Positions 30,429 to 40,829 of a stretch of DNA of 64,000 bases are shown piece after piece. Origin of the DNA: Psychrobacter proteolyticus (GTDB taxonomy: Bacteria; Pseudomonadota; Gammaproteobacteria; Pseudomonadales; Moraxellaceae); NCBI RefSeq assembly GCF_003350005.1, contig NZ_QLKS01000005.1, positions 1 through 64,000 on the forward strand. The letters run 5' to 3'. The translations under genes were made by a program, and so were the position numbers. Below the pieces are notes generated by a model, which was not told where the DNA came from, searched no databases, and saw only the letters and a list, made by a program, of their open reading frames with translations. Positions within the stretch are counted from its first letter, which is position 1. Every line of letters begins with the position of its first letter.

Positions 30429-30530
30429 TTGATTGACGCACTTGTTAAGAATAGCTAGCAGAATACTAAATCAATAGGCATTGTGCTGGTTATTTAAACG
30501 ACTCCTTTACCCTTCTCTAAGCGATCCACT

Positions 30531-31325
30531 ATGGTATTAAATCCCACCGAGCTGATTACCTCAGATAAGAACACAACAGTGAAGCTTGTGAAAGCACTGT
30601 TGACCCAAGCACGCCAGCGTAAAAAGAACGGTCAGACAGTCATAGAAGGCGTCCATTTGATAGATGCTGCGCTGCGTAGTGATTATCCTTTCGCCCAGAT
30701 ACTACTGTCTGAGTCAGCGCGTAGCCACCCTGAAGTTCAGCAGGTATTAACTCGCCTGCCCACTTATACGCCTATTCTTACTTTGTCAGATGCACTTTAC
30801 GAGAGTATTCGTAGCTTGGGTACTGGCATCGATATCATGGCGATAATCAAAGTACCAACGCCTAGCCTATCGATGATCGATGAGGACAGCTTAATCTTAA
30901 ACGACGTGCAGGATAGCGGGAATGTTGGTACGCTGCTACGCACAGCTGCAGCCGTTGGTATCCGCAATATTCTATGTACCAGTGCGACCGCTCAAGCGTG
31001 GTCTCCTAAGACGCTACGAGCAGGTATGGGTGCACAGTTTGCACTGACTATCTATGAGGGCTTGAGTGCGCAAGATATTTTGGATCACGTACAAGTGCCG
31101 CTTTTGGCGACTAGCTCACATACAGATACTATCATCTACGAGCACGATTTATCTGCACCTGTGGCATGGATTATGGGTCACGAAGGCCAAGGCGTTAGCG
31201 ACGAGCTAATGCAATGTGCCACGCCGATAGCATTACCGCAGCCAAATGGGCAAGAGAGCTTAAATGTCGCTATTGCAGGGTCTTTATGTCTGTATGAGAC
31301 CTTACGTCAAAGACAATACTCTTAA
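30531..31325 (+). CDS. TrmH/SpoU family RNA 2'-O-methyltransferase
   Basis: 264 residues. SpoU motif 1 is NDVQDSGNVGTLLRTAAAVG (about 124-143), motif 2 is IMGHEGQGVSDEL (about 204-216) and motif 3 is LPQPNGQESLNVAIAGSLCLYE (about 224-245), the knotted SAM site. The N-terminal ~85 residues form a SpoU substrate-binding domain. The exact target (23S rRNA or tRNA ribose) cannot be assigned. Confidence 0.92.
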   Translation: MVLNPTELITSDKNTTVKLVKALLTQARQRKKNGQTVIEGVHLIDAALRSDYPFAQILLSESARSHPEVQQVLTRLPTYTPILTLSDALYESIRSLGTGIDIMAIIKVPTPSLSMIDEDSLILNDVQDSGNVGTLLRTAAAVGIRNILCTSATAQAWSPKTLRAGMGAQFALTIYEGLSAQDILDHVQVPLLATSSHTDTIIYEHDLSAPVAWIMGHEGQGVSDELMQCATPIALPQPNGQESLNVAIAGSLCLYETLRQRQYS

Positions 31326-31368
31326 CGTCCTTTATAACTGCTATCAAAACCCTATCTATCAAGCATAA

Positions 31369-31400
31369 AAAAACCCACTACCAATTGATAGTGGGTTTTT
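31369..31400 (+). terminator. Intrinsic terminator after the SpoU methyltransferase
   Basis: A 12-bp stem (31369-31380 with 31389-31400) with an 8-base loop and A and T runs on the two sides. It ends 19 bp before the repeat element at 31420. Confidence 0.9.
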
Positions 31401-31419
31401 TATTATCTGTCTACTACTG

Positions 31420-31529
31420 ATATAGTCAAAGAAGTCTAAAACGGATACAAAGCAGCCGACTGTAGATTATACAAGTAGTACATCTAAGGAGGGTAACGCC
31501 GTAGCCGTTTAGTAGTTCTATGACTATAT
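31420..31529. repeat. Short inverted-repeat element, copy B, abutting the etfA stop codon
   Basis: Terminal inverted repeats ATATAGTCA (31420-31428) and TGACTATAT (31521-31529), with a second inner pair (CTAAAACGG at 31436-31444 and CCGTTTAG at 31505-31512). The centre aligns with the element at 16451-16557 (39 of 53 positions). It ends one base before the etfA stop codon and is non-coding. Confidence 0.75.
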
Positions 31530-31530
31530 A

Positions 31531-32463
31531 TTAAACCTTGCTAGTTAGCTCAGGTAATGCTTCGAACAAATCAGCTTCTAAGAAGTAATCAGCAACGCTA
31601 GCAATAGGGGCTTCTGGGTCATTGTTGATAGCAACGATGACTTTAGAATCTTTCATACCAGCCAAATGCTGAATGGCGCCTGAAATACCAGCTGCGATAT
31701 ATAGCTGCGGTGCAACGATTTTACCCGTTTGACCAACCTGCATATCGTTTGGTACATATCCTGCGTCAACAGCAGCACGTGATGCACCAACAGCAGCGCC
31801 TAGCTTATCAGCCAATGGCTCAATGTACTTGGTGAAGTTTTCACCGTTTGCCAAGGCACGACCACCAGAAACAACGATACCAGCTGAGGTCAATTCTGGA
31901 CGATCAGACTTAGCCATTTCTTCGTTAACGAAGCTAGCTTTGCCAGTTTCTTGTACATTATCGATAGTTTCAACAGTAGCTGAACCGCCTTCGCTTGCCA
32001 CTGGGTCAAACGCAGTAGTACGTACTGTTAGTACCACTTTGTCTTCTGTGGTTTTTACTGTCGCTGTCGCATTACCTGCATAGATAGGACGCTCAAACGT
32101 TTGCGCATCTATCACACCTGAGATTTCAGACAGCATACTGACGTCGAGTAACGCTGCAACGCGTGGCATAAAGTTTTTACCAGTCGTGGTTGCAGCTGCT
32201 AGGATATGGCTGTAATCACCAGCGATATCAGCAACCAATAGCGCCACGTTGCCTGCCAATTGATGCTCATAAGCAGCATTGTCAGCCAATAGTACTTTAG
32301 TCACGCCTTCTGCTTTTGCCGCTTCATCAGCAACAGCTTGGCTACCACTACCAGCAACCAATACATGGATATCATCACCCATTTGCTTAGCAGCAGCGAT
32401 GGTGTTTAAAGTTGCCTTTTTTAGACTGGCATTGTCATGTTCTGCATATACCAAAATTGCCAT
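31531..32463 (-). CDS. etfA: Electron transfer flavoprotein alpha subunit
   Basis: Carries FAD and passes electrons from acyl-CoA and other dehydrogenases to ETF-ubiquinone oxidoreductase. 310 residues, with the FAD-binding C-terminal domain from about residue 190: GRALANGENF, LGAAVGASRAAVDAGYVPNDMQVGQTG, YIAAGISGAIQHLAGM and AINNDPEAPI. It lies 152 bp downstream of etfB on the same strand, a longer gap than usual for this pair. Confidence 0.97.
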   Translation of the reverse strand: MAILVYAEHDNASLKKATLNTIAAAKQMGDDIHVLVAGSGSQAVADEAAKAEGVTKVLLADNAAYEHQLAGNVALLVADIAGDYSHILAAATTTGKNFMPRVAALLDVSMLSEISGVIDAQTFERPIYAGNATATVKTTEDKVVLTVRTTAFDPVASEGGSATVETIDNVQETGKASFVNEEMAKSDRPELTSAGIVVSGGRALANGENFTKYIEPLADKLGAAVGASRAAVDAGYVPNDMQVGQTGKIVAPQLYIAAGISGAIQHLAGMKDSKVIVAINNDPEAPIASVADYFLEADLFEALPELTSKV

Positions 32464-32615
32464 GGTTTTAGTCCTTTATATATTCGTATTATCTATTCAT
32501 GCGGTTGTTTGTGTACAAAGCTATTTGAGCAACTATCATTTAGTATGAAATAAAGCAGTCAAATTCATAGCCTTGCACAAGATATGCCGTAGCGAAGTAT
32601 CCAATCATTAAAACA

Positions 32616-33365
32616 TTAAATGACTTTTGCTTCGTTTCTTAGCTTATCGACCAACTCATCAACTGACCCTACTGTAATACCAGCTTTACGGTCAGCAGGT
32701 GGCACGACTTTAATAATTTCTTGCTTAGATGTCATATCAACACCGAAATCAGCTGGTGTTTTCTCATCAAGTGGTTTTTTCTTCGCTTTCATGATGTTAG
32801 GCAATTTAGCATAACGTGGCTCATTCAAACGTAGATCAGTCGTGATAACCGCTGGCAAATCAAGTGCAACAGTTTGTAGGCCACCATCGATTTCACGTGT
32901 TACGTTTACTTTGTCGCCTTCAACTTTCACTTCTGATGCAAATGTACCCTGACCGATACCCATCAATGCCGCTAGCATCTGACCGGTTTGGTTGTTGTCA
33001 TCATCAATCGCTTGCTTACCTAATAAGATAATATCAGTGCTTTCAGCTTCGGCGATACTTTTTAGAATCTTAGCCACTTGTAATGGATATGGTTTTTCGT
33101 CACTTACAACTAATACACCACGGTCAGCACCTAGCGCTAGGGCTGCACGAATCTGCTCTTGTGACTCTTTTGGACCGATTGAAGCAACAATGATCTCATC
33201 AATGACGCCAGCTTCTTTCAGACGAACCGCTTCTTCTACTGCGATTTCATCAAAAGGGTTGATTGACATTTTAGTGTTTGATAAGTCAACGCCAGAGTTG
33301 TCGGCTTTTACACGAACTTTTACGTTATAATCAATGACACGCTTGACCGCTACTAATGCTTTCAT
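32616..33365 (-). CDS. etfB: Electron transfer flavoprotein beta subunit
   Basis: Partner of EtfA; binds AMP and docks the dehydrogenase. 249 residues starting [20 protein letters not shown], with [18 protein letters not shown] (about 37-54) and the AMP-site region [22 protein letters not shown] (about 112-134). It is the first gene of the etfBA unit. Confidence 0.97.
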   Translation of the reverse strand: MKALVAVKRVIDYNVKVRVKADNSGVDLSNTKMSINPFDEIAVEEAVRLKEAGVIDEIIVASIGPKESQEQIRAALALGADRGVLVVSDEKPYPLQVAKILKSIAEAESTDIILLGKQAIDDDNNQTGQMLAALMGIGQGTFASEVKVEGDKVNVTREIDGGLQTVALDLPAVITTDLRLNEPRYAKLPNIMKAKKKPLDEKTPADFGVDMTSKQEIIKVVPPADRKAGITVGSVDELVDKLRNEAKVI

Positions 33366-33814
33366 ACGTTCCTCGTTTATTAATGTTATGAGTTAAAAAT
33401 TGTCAGTTAAGAACCAAAGGTTCGTTGTGGTTCAAATTGTCGTTCAAAATACTGCTCAAGGTTATTACTACATCAACAGAATATTGTTAACTAAGAAAGA
33501 TGAGCCAATATCTAAGAGCATATTAGCATTGTATCTCTTACTAATGAAATCTGCTAAAGCTAAGCCAACCGTTATTATCAGACCTATGTATCTTGCGTCA
33601 GCAGGCAGATAAGGTCAAGACAACGCCGTGAATAATGCGTCATAAATTTGTCAACACTCTATAATAAATAGTCTATAAGCACATCATTTCACGATTTTTA
33701 TTGTTCAGTAGCTTAAAATACTTGTACCTTTATAGCATTCTAAGCCTTAGCTTTACTTAATATTTTGTTATTATTTATCTCTTCAAAGTTAACGGATGAG
33801 AATAGTTAGGCAAG
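33366..33814. other. Intergenic region upstream of etfB and downstream of the DUF421 gene (449 bp)
   Basis: AT-rich, no supportable gene; a 70-codon plus-strand frame at 33400-33612 lacks any family likeness and has no good ribosome-binding site. It must contain the etfB promoter on the minus strand; TTGACC lies near 33613-33618 with only a weak -10 downstream. Confidence 0.4.
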
Positions 33815-34384
33815 CTAGACCTGCGAATTACCATTCTTACTAGCACCAAGCAATAATTCACTATCACGTATATCATCAAATAAAGACCAATCAGGTTCAA
33901 CGTCATTATTCTTGATAACACTCATATCACCTGTCGTCTCCATAATCACTGCAAACACTTCTGTTTTCGCTTTGATACCATTTTTACGTAGCACTTCCTG
34001 CACATCGCTGGTACTAAGATTAGCCTCTTTTAAATTATCATCTAAATACTCACCATGAGCCATTAGGATAATAGCTTGGTTATCTATCAAAGCTTTTAGC
34101 GGCTTGATCTTACGTCTGATAACTGAAATAACGCCCTGAATCAAGAATAGCACCGCAACAGCAAACAATCCTTGAAATAGAGAGGGTTTATCTGACAACA
34201 CTGTCGACGCCAATATACTACCAATACCAACGGTCATTGCAAAATCATGGCTTGATAACTTGGAAAAACTGCGTAAACCCATCAGTCGAGTAAACAACAT
34301 CAGCCCTACGTAAAAGCCTACAGCAGATAAAGAAATCCCGAGCACCTGTTGCCAGTCAATTGAAAGCCAATTTTCCCACTTCAT
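33815..34384 (-). CDS. DUF421 (YetF-like) membrane protein
   Basis: 189 residues. Three transmembrane helices (about 15-37, 48-65, 68-87) are followed by a cytoplasmic domain with LIDNQAIILMAHGEYLDDNLKEANLSTSDVQEVLRKNGI, the DUF421 core. The family is linked to sporulation and germination proteins (YetF) but its role in Gram-negatives is unknown. It stands alone on the minus strand; a terminator is not obvious. Confidence 0.85.
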   Translation of the reverse strand: MKWENWLSIDWQQVLGISLSAVGFYVGLMLFTRLMGLRSFSKLSSHDFAMTVGIGSILASTVLSDKPSLFQGLFAVAVLFLIQGVISVIRRKIKPLKALIDNQAIILMAHGEYLDDNLKEANLSTSDVQEVLRKNGIKAKTEVFAVIMETTGDMSVIKNNDVEPDWSLFDDIRDSELLLGASKNGNSQV

Positions 34385-34510
34385 AATACAACCTTATCTA
34401 TTACATCTTTATTAAATCATTGTTCGCTATTACCTGATGATGTTGACCGTCAAAATCAATAGCACCTTACATTAGCAACACTTTATCATGCCAAAAAAGC
34501 CCCATAAAAA

Positions 34511-34534
34511 AAGCAACCTGATAAGAGGTTGCTT
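34511..34534 (-). terminator. Intrinsic terminator of the cold-shock gene
   Basis: AAGCAACCT (34511-34519) pairs with AGGTTGCTT (34526-34534); on the minus strand the stem is followed by seven T. It lies about 120 bp past the csp stop codon. Confidence 0.85.
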
Positions 34535-34651
34535 CTTTTTAAAGTCGATACAGTATTTTTATTGTTTTAACAAACAAAGTAATCAATGCGTATTGATAAT
34601 CTTATTGTCATTAAGCTTACTGGCAAGCAGTTAGCCTAACAATAAATGAGA

Positions 34652-34864
34652 TTAGATAGCTTCGATTTGCTCAGCTTGTGGGCCTTTTTTGCCATCACCT
34701 AAGATGAAAGACACTTTTTGGCCTTCGGCTAGAGTTTTGAAACCGTTACCTTGGATAGCGCTGTAGTGAGCGAATACGTCTTGTCCGCCGTTGTCTTGAG
34801 CGATAAAACCAAAACCTTTAGCTTCATTAAACCACTTTACAGTGCCTTCAACTTTATCTGACAT
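34652..34864 (-). CDS. Cold-shock protein, CspA family
   Basis: 70 residues from the ATG at 34864, preceded by AGGA at the right distance; the frame is open a further 15 codons but those are leader sequence. RNP1 is KGFGFI and RNP2 is VFAHYSAI, which bind single-stranded RNA and DNA. The body [15 protein letters not shown] is standard. A leader of about 150 bases precedes it, as in cold-inducible csp genes. Confidence 0.97.
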   Translation of the reverse strand: MSDKVEGTVKWFNEAKGFGFIAQDNGGQDVFAHYSAIQGNGFKTLAEGQKVSFILGDGKKGPQAEQIEAI

Positions 34865-35227
34865 AAATTTTCCTGACTCTTTAACTGTTGGCGAGACTTG
34901 TGTCATCACCGATTAATTGATATATACCCTAATATTTTCTGCTAAATGCGGCGGCCAAAAATGCTAAATGTTCTTAAAGAAAATTTGGATTTTTTGCCTC
35001 AAATATTTTGAGTACAGTCTGATTATAACAGTTTTCCATGGTAGGAACAGTCTAAATTGCTGATTTTTGTAAATAAATACTAACCATTGTTGCAATTTAA
35101 CATCGATAGTAATCTTACCCATATCTCATTGATATAAAATAGTTTTTATTTATAGACGTACTACAAATTCATCAGTAAACCACTAATTAAATAAGTCGAC
35201 ATAGATGATAGTAGGTTGGAATATCAG
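34865..35227 (-). promoter_or_regulatory. Long leader and promoter region of the cold-shock gene (363 bp)
   Basis: On the minus strand a TATAAT (35022-35027) lies about 160 bp upstream of the csp start, with only a weak -35 (TGTTCC-like). Right after the expected start, CTCAAA (35007-35012 read on minus) pairs with TTTGAG (34998-35003) in a small hairpin. This layout fits thermosensing csp leaders. The rest, up to 35227, has no gene. Confidence 0.5.
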
Positions 35228-35656
35228 TTACTGCAATGGTGATGTTGGTAGCCATGCTGAACTCAATACAAGCAAACATAACGCAAAAAACACCAATGAA
35301 AATGACTGACTATAGGCAATATACTTGGCTGGAATGACCAAATCTTTAGGAGAGTCAGGGATGCCTTTGCGCTTCAGCAGCTTGGTACCATATATCCAAC
35401 CAAAGGTCGTGTATATGCCATATGCTGCAGGCACTGCGATAGCTAACGGGGTCAAATCAATAACGTATAAAATCACCACTGATATGAAGAACCATAGAGT
35501 ATCTAACAATGAACTGACTTTGAAGAACTTAGATTGAGGCAGTTTACCATCGGTCTGTTTGAGCATCTCCCCTTCTATCCAAATTAAAACTGCTACCACA
35601 GCGCTAAGAGTAATATATACGAATTGCGGCGTTAGCCAGTCTGAATAAGATATTTG
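35228..35656 (-). CDS. Hypothetical membrane protein, four helices
   Basis: No family recognised. I prefer a GTG start at 35656 (142 residues, AGG nine bases upstream) because the first 27 residues of the longer frame from 35737 are polar and unlike the rest. Hydrophobic segments at about residues 10-27, 45-68, 70-88 and 118-138 (GTG numbering) predict four transmembrane helices. It is AT-rich and stands alone between the csp leader and the ilvC region. Confidence 0.55.
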   Translation of the reverse strand, partial: QISYSDWLTPQFVYITLSAVVAVLIWIEGEMLKQTDGKLPQSKFFKVSSLLDTLWFFISVVILYVIDLTPLAIAVPAAYGIYTTFGWIYGTKLLKRKGIPDSPKDLVIPAKYIAYSQSFSLVFFALCLLVLSSAWLPTSPLQ

Positions 35657-35876
35657 CACAGCATACAACCTATTATCTATAGAAAGTGAGAATGAAGCAT
35701 CCGTCCGCTTCGAATACTTAGAAACGGGTTGGAACAATGACGAATATTGATCGCAAAGGCACTTTGGCCAATGTTAAGATGCCTGCTTATATTGGGTAGC
35801 CATTACTGGTTTTCAACCGATAACCCAGATTCAAGTCAAAGCGAAAAGCGCCTACCAAATACTTTGCATAAAAAAA

Positions 35877-35902
35877 CCCATGCTATCAAGTGATAACATG
35901 GG
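35877..35902 (-). terminator. Intrinsic terminator after ilvC
   Basis: An 11-bp stem with one wobble pair (35877-35887 with 35892-35902), a 4-base loop and, on the minus strand, seven T after it. It lies about 55 bp past the ilvC stop. Confidence 0.88.
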
Positions 35903-35956
35903 CTATTTAATCTAAATCAGATTATTATCTGAATAAGACTTTTATCTGTATAAAAC

Positions 35957-36994
<1,038 letters not shown>

Positions 36995-37107
36995 TCATGG
37001 CTTGCCATGGATAGTAAACGCTTATGCTGTAGTCAATATAATAACTAAGATAAGCGCTTTGTTGATTAGATAAATAAATATTGGTTTAAACTGGTTTTGA
37101 TAAATAA

Positions 37108-37605
37108 TTAAATGCTTAGGGTCTTTTCACCGCGGGCAATACCAATCACACCTGAGCGAACCACTTCCATAATGCGCTCACGGCCAATCACATCGATAAA
37201 ACCATCAAGTTTGGCTTTGTCACCCACGATTTGAATCGTATATAAGTTAGAATTTACATCGACGATTTGTGCGCGGAAAATGTCTGCGCTACGTTTGATC
37301 TCTTCACGAACACCGCCTGTTGCACGGACTTTAATGAGCATCAATTCACGCTCAACGTGTACGTTCTCCGTCAGATTAAGCACTTTAACCACTTCAATCA
37401 GTTTATGCAATTGTTTGGTGATTTGCTCAATTCTTTCAGGTGACGTAATGGTCGTAACCGTTAGACGTGAAATACTTGGGTCATCAGTAGGCGCGACGTT
37501 CAAAGTTTCGATATTGTAGCCACGTTGTGAGAACAAGCCGACTAACCGCGACAACGAACCCGCTTCGTTTTCCATCAATACCGAAATCAGATGTTGTTGT
37601 TGCAT
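37108..37605 (-). CDS. ilvN: Acetolactate synthase small (regulatory) subunit
   Basis: 165 residues with an N-terminal ACT domain (HLISVLMENEAGSLSRLVGLFSQRGYNI, residues 4-31) that binds valine and inhibits the enzyme, and a C-terminal ALS_ss domain. The ATG at 37605 shares one base with the stop of the large-subunit gene (TAATG), so the two are translationally coupled. Naming as ilvH would be equally correct. Confidence 0.95.
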   Translation of the reverse strand: MQQQHLISVLMENEAGSLSRLVGLFSQRGYNIETLNVAPTDDPSISRLTVTTITSPERIEQITKQLHKLIEVVKVLNLTENVHVERELMLIKVRATGGVREEIKRSADIFRAQIVDVNSNLYTIQIVGDKAKLDGFIDVIGRERIMEVVRSGVIGIARGEKTLSI

Positions 37606-39437
37606 TAGGTACGCTCCCCTTTTGTTAACCACATATCACGCATGGCCTGTCCAGCGATTTGCATTGGATATACATGCTCATTACGATCGACGTAAACATC
37701 GATAAATACCAGTTTGTCTTTCATAGCCATTGCTTCAGCTAATTGTGCTTCCATGGTTGCAGGGTCAGTAATTTTGATACCGACATGACCATAGCTTTCA
37801 GCCAATTTGACAAAATCTGGTAAGGAGTTCATATAAGACTGGGCATGACGACCTTCATACAGCATATCTTGCCACTGCTTCACCATACCTAGCTGCGCAT
37901 TGTTAATGTTCAGAATTTTAACTGGTAAGTTATATTGCAAGCAGGTCGATAGCTCTTGGATATTCATCTGAATAGAGCCTTCACCCGTGATACAAACCAC
38001 ATCACGCTCAGGATTGGCAAGTTTGGCAGCCATTGCATACGGCAGACCAACCCCCATGGTACCAAGACCACCTGAATTCAGCCATTGACGTGGCTCATTG
38101 TAAGTATAGTAAAGTGCCGCAAACATCTGATGCTGACCAACGTCACTTGTGATAATAGCGTTACTGTTAGTCACTTTATCTAGAGCTTGTACGACACTTT
38201 GTGGCTTAATGCCATTATCTGTGCTGGTGTCATAACGTAAGCCATGACGCTTACGCCACTCATTAATTTGTGACCACCAATCGAGCAATGCGTGCTGCTC
38301 TAACTGCTTGTCTTGACCAACAATCTCTAGCATGTCTGTTAAGACCGACTTCACATCGCCTACGATAGGAATGTGCGCAAGAATCGTTTTTGAGATCGAA
38401 GCAGGATCGATGTCGATATGAATGATGGTTGCGTTAGGGCAGAATTTTTTAACGTTATTGGTCACACGATCATCGAAACGCGCGCCGACGGCCAAAATCA
38501 CATCAGCATGGTGCATACTCATATTGGCTTCGTAAGTACCGTGCATGCCAAGCATACCTAAGAACTGACGATCAGAGCCAGGGAATGTACCAAGACCCAT
38601 CAAAGTATTAGTCACTGGTAAATTCAGACGATGTGCAAGATCTGTTAACTCTTCGTGCGCATTGCTCCAAATCACACCGCCGCCTGCATATACAACAGGA
38701 CGCTGCGCTGCTAATAGCGTTTCAATGGCTTTTTTGATTTGCCCGCTGTGACCTTTGAGTGAAGGCTGATACGAACGTATAAATACTTCTTCTGGATATT
38801 CGTAAGCGAATTTTTCGCTAGGCGCAGTCATGTCTTTTGGCACATCAATGACAACAGGGCCTGGGCGACCAGTCTGGGCAATATAAAATGCCTTTTTTAC
38901 AATCATTGGAATTTCGCTAGCATGGCGTACTTGGAAGCTATGCTTAACGATAGGACGTGATACGCCTACCATATCTGTTTCTTGGAAAGCATCTTCACCG
39001 ATTAGGCTGCTTGGCACCTGACCTGCGATTACAACCATTGGTACAGAGTCCATAAAGGCAGTAGCAATAGCTGTCACGGTATTGGTCGCACCAGGGCCTG
39101 ATGTGGCCAACACGACGCCAGTATTACCAGTCACTCGCGAATAAGCATCGGCCATGTGGCCCGCTGCTTGCTCGTGACGTACTAAGATGTGCTCAATATT
39201 TTCTTGCTGAAACAGCGCATCATAAATGTGTAAGACCGCGCCACCTGGATAGCCAAAGATATACTCGACACCTTCGTCAGTCAGTGCTTGCACCAGCATT
39301 TCAGCGCCCGATAGCATCACAGGCTGTGCACTACCTTCTGCAAGACGTTGTTGCTTTTGTTCAAAATTTTTGGCGGCATTACCCGTTTGGGTATGTCCCG
39401 TCATGTTCGGACTTTGCGTGGTTTGCGTCACTGTCAT
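37605..39437 (-). CDS. ilvI: Acetolactate synthase large (catalytic) subunit
   Basis: Thiamine-diphosphate and FAD enzyme that makes acetolactate or acetohydroxybutyrate from pyruvate. About 610 residues; the first ~40 are polar and not conserved. [16 protein letters not shown] then [15 protein letters not shown] (with the catalytic Glu) and the ThDP-binding [29 protein letters not shown] segment are clear. The start is uncertain: ATG at 39437 lies only three bases after AAGG, while GTG at 39431 has better spacing. It heads the ilvI-ilvN(-ilvC) cluster. Confidence 0.95.
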   Translation of the reverse strand: MTVTQTTQSPNMTGHTQTGNAAKNFEQKQQRLAEGSAQPVMLSGAEMLVQALTDEGVEYIFGYPGGAVLHIYDALFQQENIEHILVRHEQAAGHMADAYSRVTGNTGVVLATSGPGATNTVTAIATAFMDSVPMVVIAGQVPSSLIGEDAFQETDMVGVSRPIVKHSFQVRHASEIPMIVKKAFYIAQTGRPGPVVIDVPKDMTAPSEKFAYEYPEEVFIRSYQPSLKGHSGQIKKAIETLLAAQRPVVYAGGGVIWSNAHEELTDLAHRLNLPVTNTLMGLGTFPGSDRQFLGMLGMHGTYEANMSMHHADVILAVGARFDDRVTNNVKKFCPNATIIHIDIDPASISKTILAHIPIVGDVKSVLTDMLEIVGQDKQLEQHALLDWWSQINEWRKRHGLRYDTSTDNGIKPQSVVQALDKVTNSNAIITSDVGQHQMFAALYYTYNEPRQWLNSGGLGTMGVGLPYAMAAKLANPERDVVCITGEGSIQMNIQELSTCLQYNLPVKILNINNAQLGMVKQWQDMLYEGRHAQSYMNSLPDFVKLAESYGHVGIKITDPATMEAQLAEAMAMKDKLVFIDVYVDRNEHVYPMQIAGQAMRDMWLTKGERT

Positions 39438-39559
39438 CACCTTTTTTTGCGGCGAGAATTTGCGGGATTCTATGAGTAAAAATAATTACTTACCGTCGTT
39501 ATTTTCACTTACTGAATGATCGCTAATTCTTGTCCATATCAAGAATATCTGCGTAATAG

Positions 39560-39599
39560 GTTTGATTAAAACTGTCTCATAGGACAATACTAATCAAAC
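39560..39599 (-). promoter_or_regulatory. Inverted repeat in the ilvI upstream region
   Basis: GTTTGATTA (39560-39568) and TAATCAAAC (39591-39599) are exact inverted repeats with a 22-base spacer that itself holds TGTC/GACA (39573-39576, 39583-39586). It lies about 125 bp upstream of the ilvI start. It may be an operator (Lrp- or LysR-type) or an RNA hairpin; there is no T run. Confidence 0.4.
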
Positions 39600-39718
39600 A
39601 TAGCAGTGTATTTTAGGTCAGCTTTGTGATGGATGTTTATCGATATACAGTGACAAGATGCGAGTGCATCTATAAAAGAGAGGCTTATTATTGAGATTTG
39701 ATACTAGCAAGTACCTAT

Positions 39719-39746
39719 TGTGACTTTATTTGTGTGACTTTATTTG
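39719..39746. repeat. Perfect 14-base tandem duplication
   Basis: TGTGACTTTATTTG occurs twice in direct succession (39719-39732 and 39733-39746) in the intergenic region between ilvI and the DUF4124 gene. Confidence 0.9.
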
Positions 39747-40304
39747 TACAGATGCATCGATATATACAAGCAAAAAAACTTCATAACCAATGCCAAATTA
39801 TAAGATCTTTAGAACTTACAATAGGCTTTTGGGAAATTTCTTAACGGCGTACTATATCGCGTTTGATACAACTGCTAAAAACACATTTAGCACATTTCAA
39901 ATAATAAGTTTATCTTAGTCATTGTAGACAGATAAGTCCGGAGACAATGTATCGCTATCAACAGTGGTCGTTGTGCCACCATACTTGCTATATCATTATC
40001 ACAAAGGAAATAAAACTGCATAAGCTACCGATAAGTAACTTGTAGTTCTCTTTCTCAAGTGCCACGGCCACATCGTAAAAGCCGCTCACTGACCAATCAA
40101 CTGCTATTATATTCGATGGTTTATGAGTTATTGTCAAGAAAAACTTCTGACGCCTACATATAACTATTGGTTATATAACATCCAATATATATAATTATTA
40201 TTTTTCGATATTATAAGATGATGTATTATGATTACTAATAAAACGTTTGAGTGTTATATTTATACATATACATTTGTTTTTTATTAAATAAGAGGATTGC
40301 TACT

Positions 40305-40802
40305 ATGGCATATGCGTCTAAGATAAATACCGCAGCCAAACTATTAACAAGTACCGCGTGTATGCTAATGTTGTCCATGAATGCCAGTCAGGCTATTCAA
40401 GTTTATAAATCTATTGGGGCACATGGTGAAGTAAAATATAGCCAACATGCGCCGCAAGTCGGTAAAAATATCGAACTGATTGAGTTTCGTAGTGACGGTA
40501 GACAGAACAATGCAGGACAAATGGCAGGAAAGACCGATCCTAATCAAAGCAGTAATACACAGACTGCAGAAGAGCAGCGAGTAGCAGCACTTGAAGCACG
40601 TATTAAAGAACAAGAAGCTCAGGCTAACGCTCAGCGCTGCCAATCATTGCGTAACAATTTAACCAATCTTAATGTAGGCGGCCGTATATATGAAATGGAT
40701 GCCACTGGTAAACGTCAATACCTAGATGGTCGTGAGATTGAGCTTAAACGCGAGCGTGTACAGCAAGCGATCACTCAGTACTGTGCTAACCCATCGAATT
40801 AG
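40305..40802 (+). CDS. DUF4124 domain secreted protein
   Basis: 165 residues from the ATG at 40305 (AGAGGA upstream); an open stretch of 18 codons before it is AT-rich leader. Residues 1-30 form a signal peptide ending near SQA. The DUF4124 core follows: IQVYKSIGAHGEVKYSQHAP, then a Gln/Glu-rich coiled-coil segment (about 85-110, EEQRVAALEARIKEQEAQANAQR) and a C-terminal part with two Cys. Such proteins are periplasmic and of unknown function. Confidence 0.83.
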   Translation: MAYASKINTAAKLLTSTACMLMLSMNASQAIQVYKSIGAHGEVKYSQHAPQVGKNIELIEFRSDGRQNNAGQMAGKTDPNQSSNTQTAEEQRVAALEARIKEQEAQANAQRCQSLRNNLTNLNVGGRIYEMDATGKRQYLDGREIELKRERVQQAITQYCANPSN

Positions 40803-40829
40803 GAATACTCGCATTCGCTTGAGATAAGT

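Larger units (their letters stand above)
39441..40304. other. Large intergenic region upstream of ilvI and the DUF4124 gene (864 bp)
   Basis: Divergent promoter region, AT-rich and without supportable genes. Contents seen: the ilv leader inverted repeat at 39560-39599, a perfect 14-base tandem duplication at 39719-39746, and very AT-rich DNA from 40140 to 40300 upstream of the DUF4124 gene. I looked for a branched-chain-rich leader peptide on the minus strand and found none. Confidence 0.45.

Noticed and set aside
33400..33612. 70-codon plus-strand frame upstream of etfB
   Set aside because: It lacks a plausible ribosome-binding site, resembles no family and lies in the region that should hold the etfB promoter.
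35657..35737. 27-residue N-terminal extension of the four-helix membrane protein
   Set aside because: It is polar, has no ribosome-binding site at its ATG, and a GTG at 35656 with AGG nine bases upstream precedes the hydrophobic part.
39600..40300. A tRNA, 6S RNA or tmRNA gene in the large gap
   Set aside because: I found no T-loop (GGTTCGAATCC-like), no CCA end and no long, conserved hairpin; the sequence is simply AT-rich.
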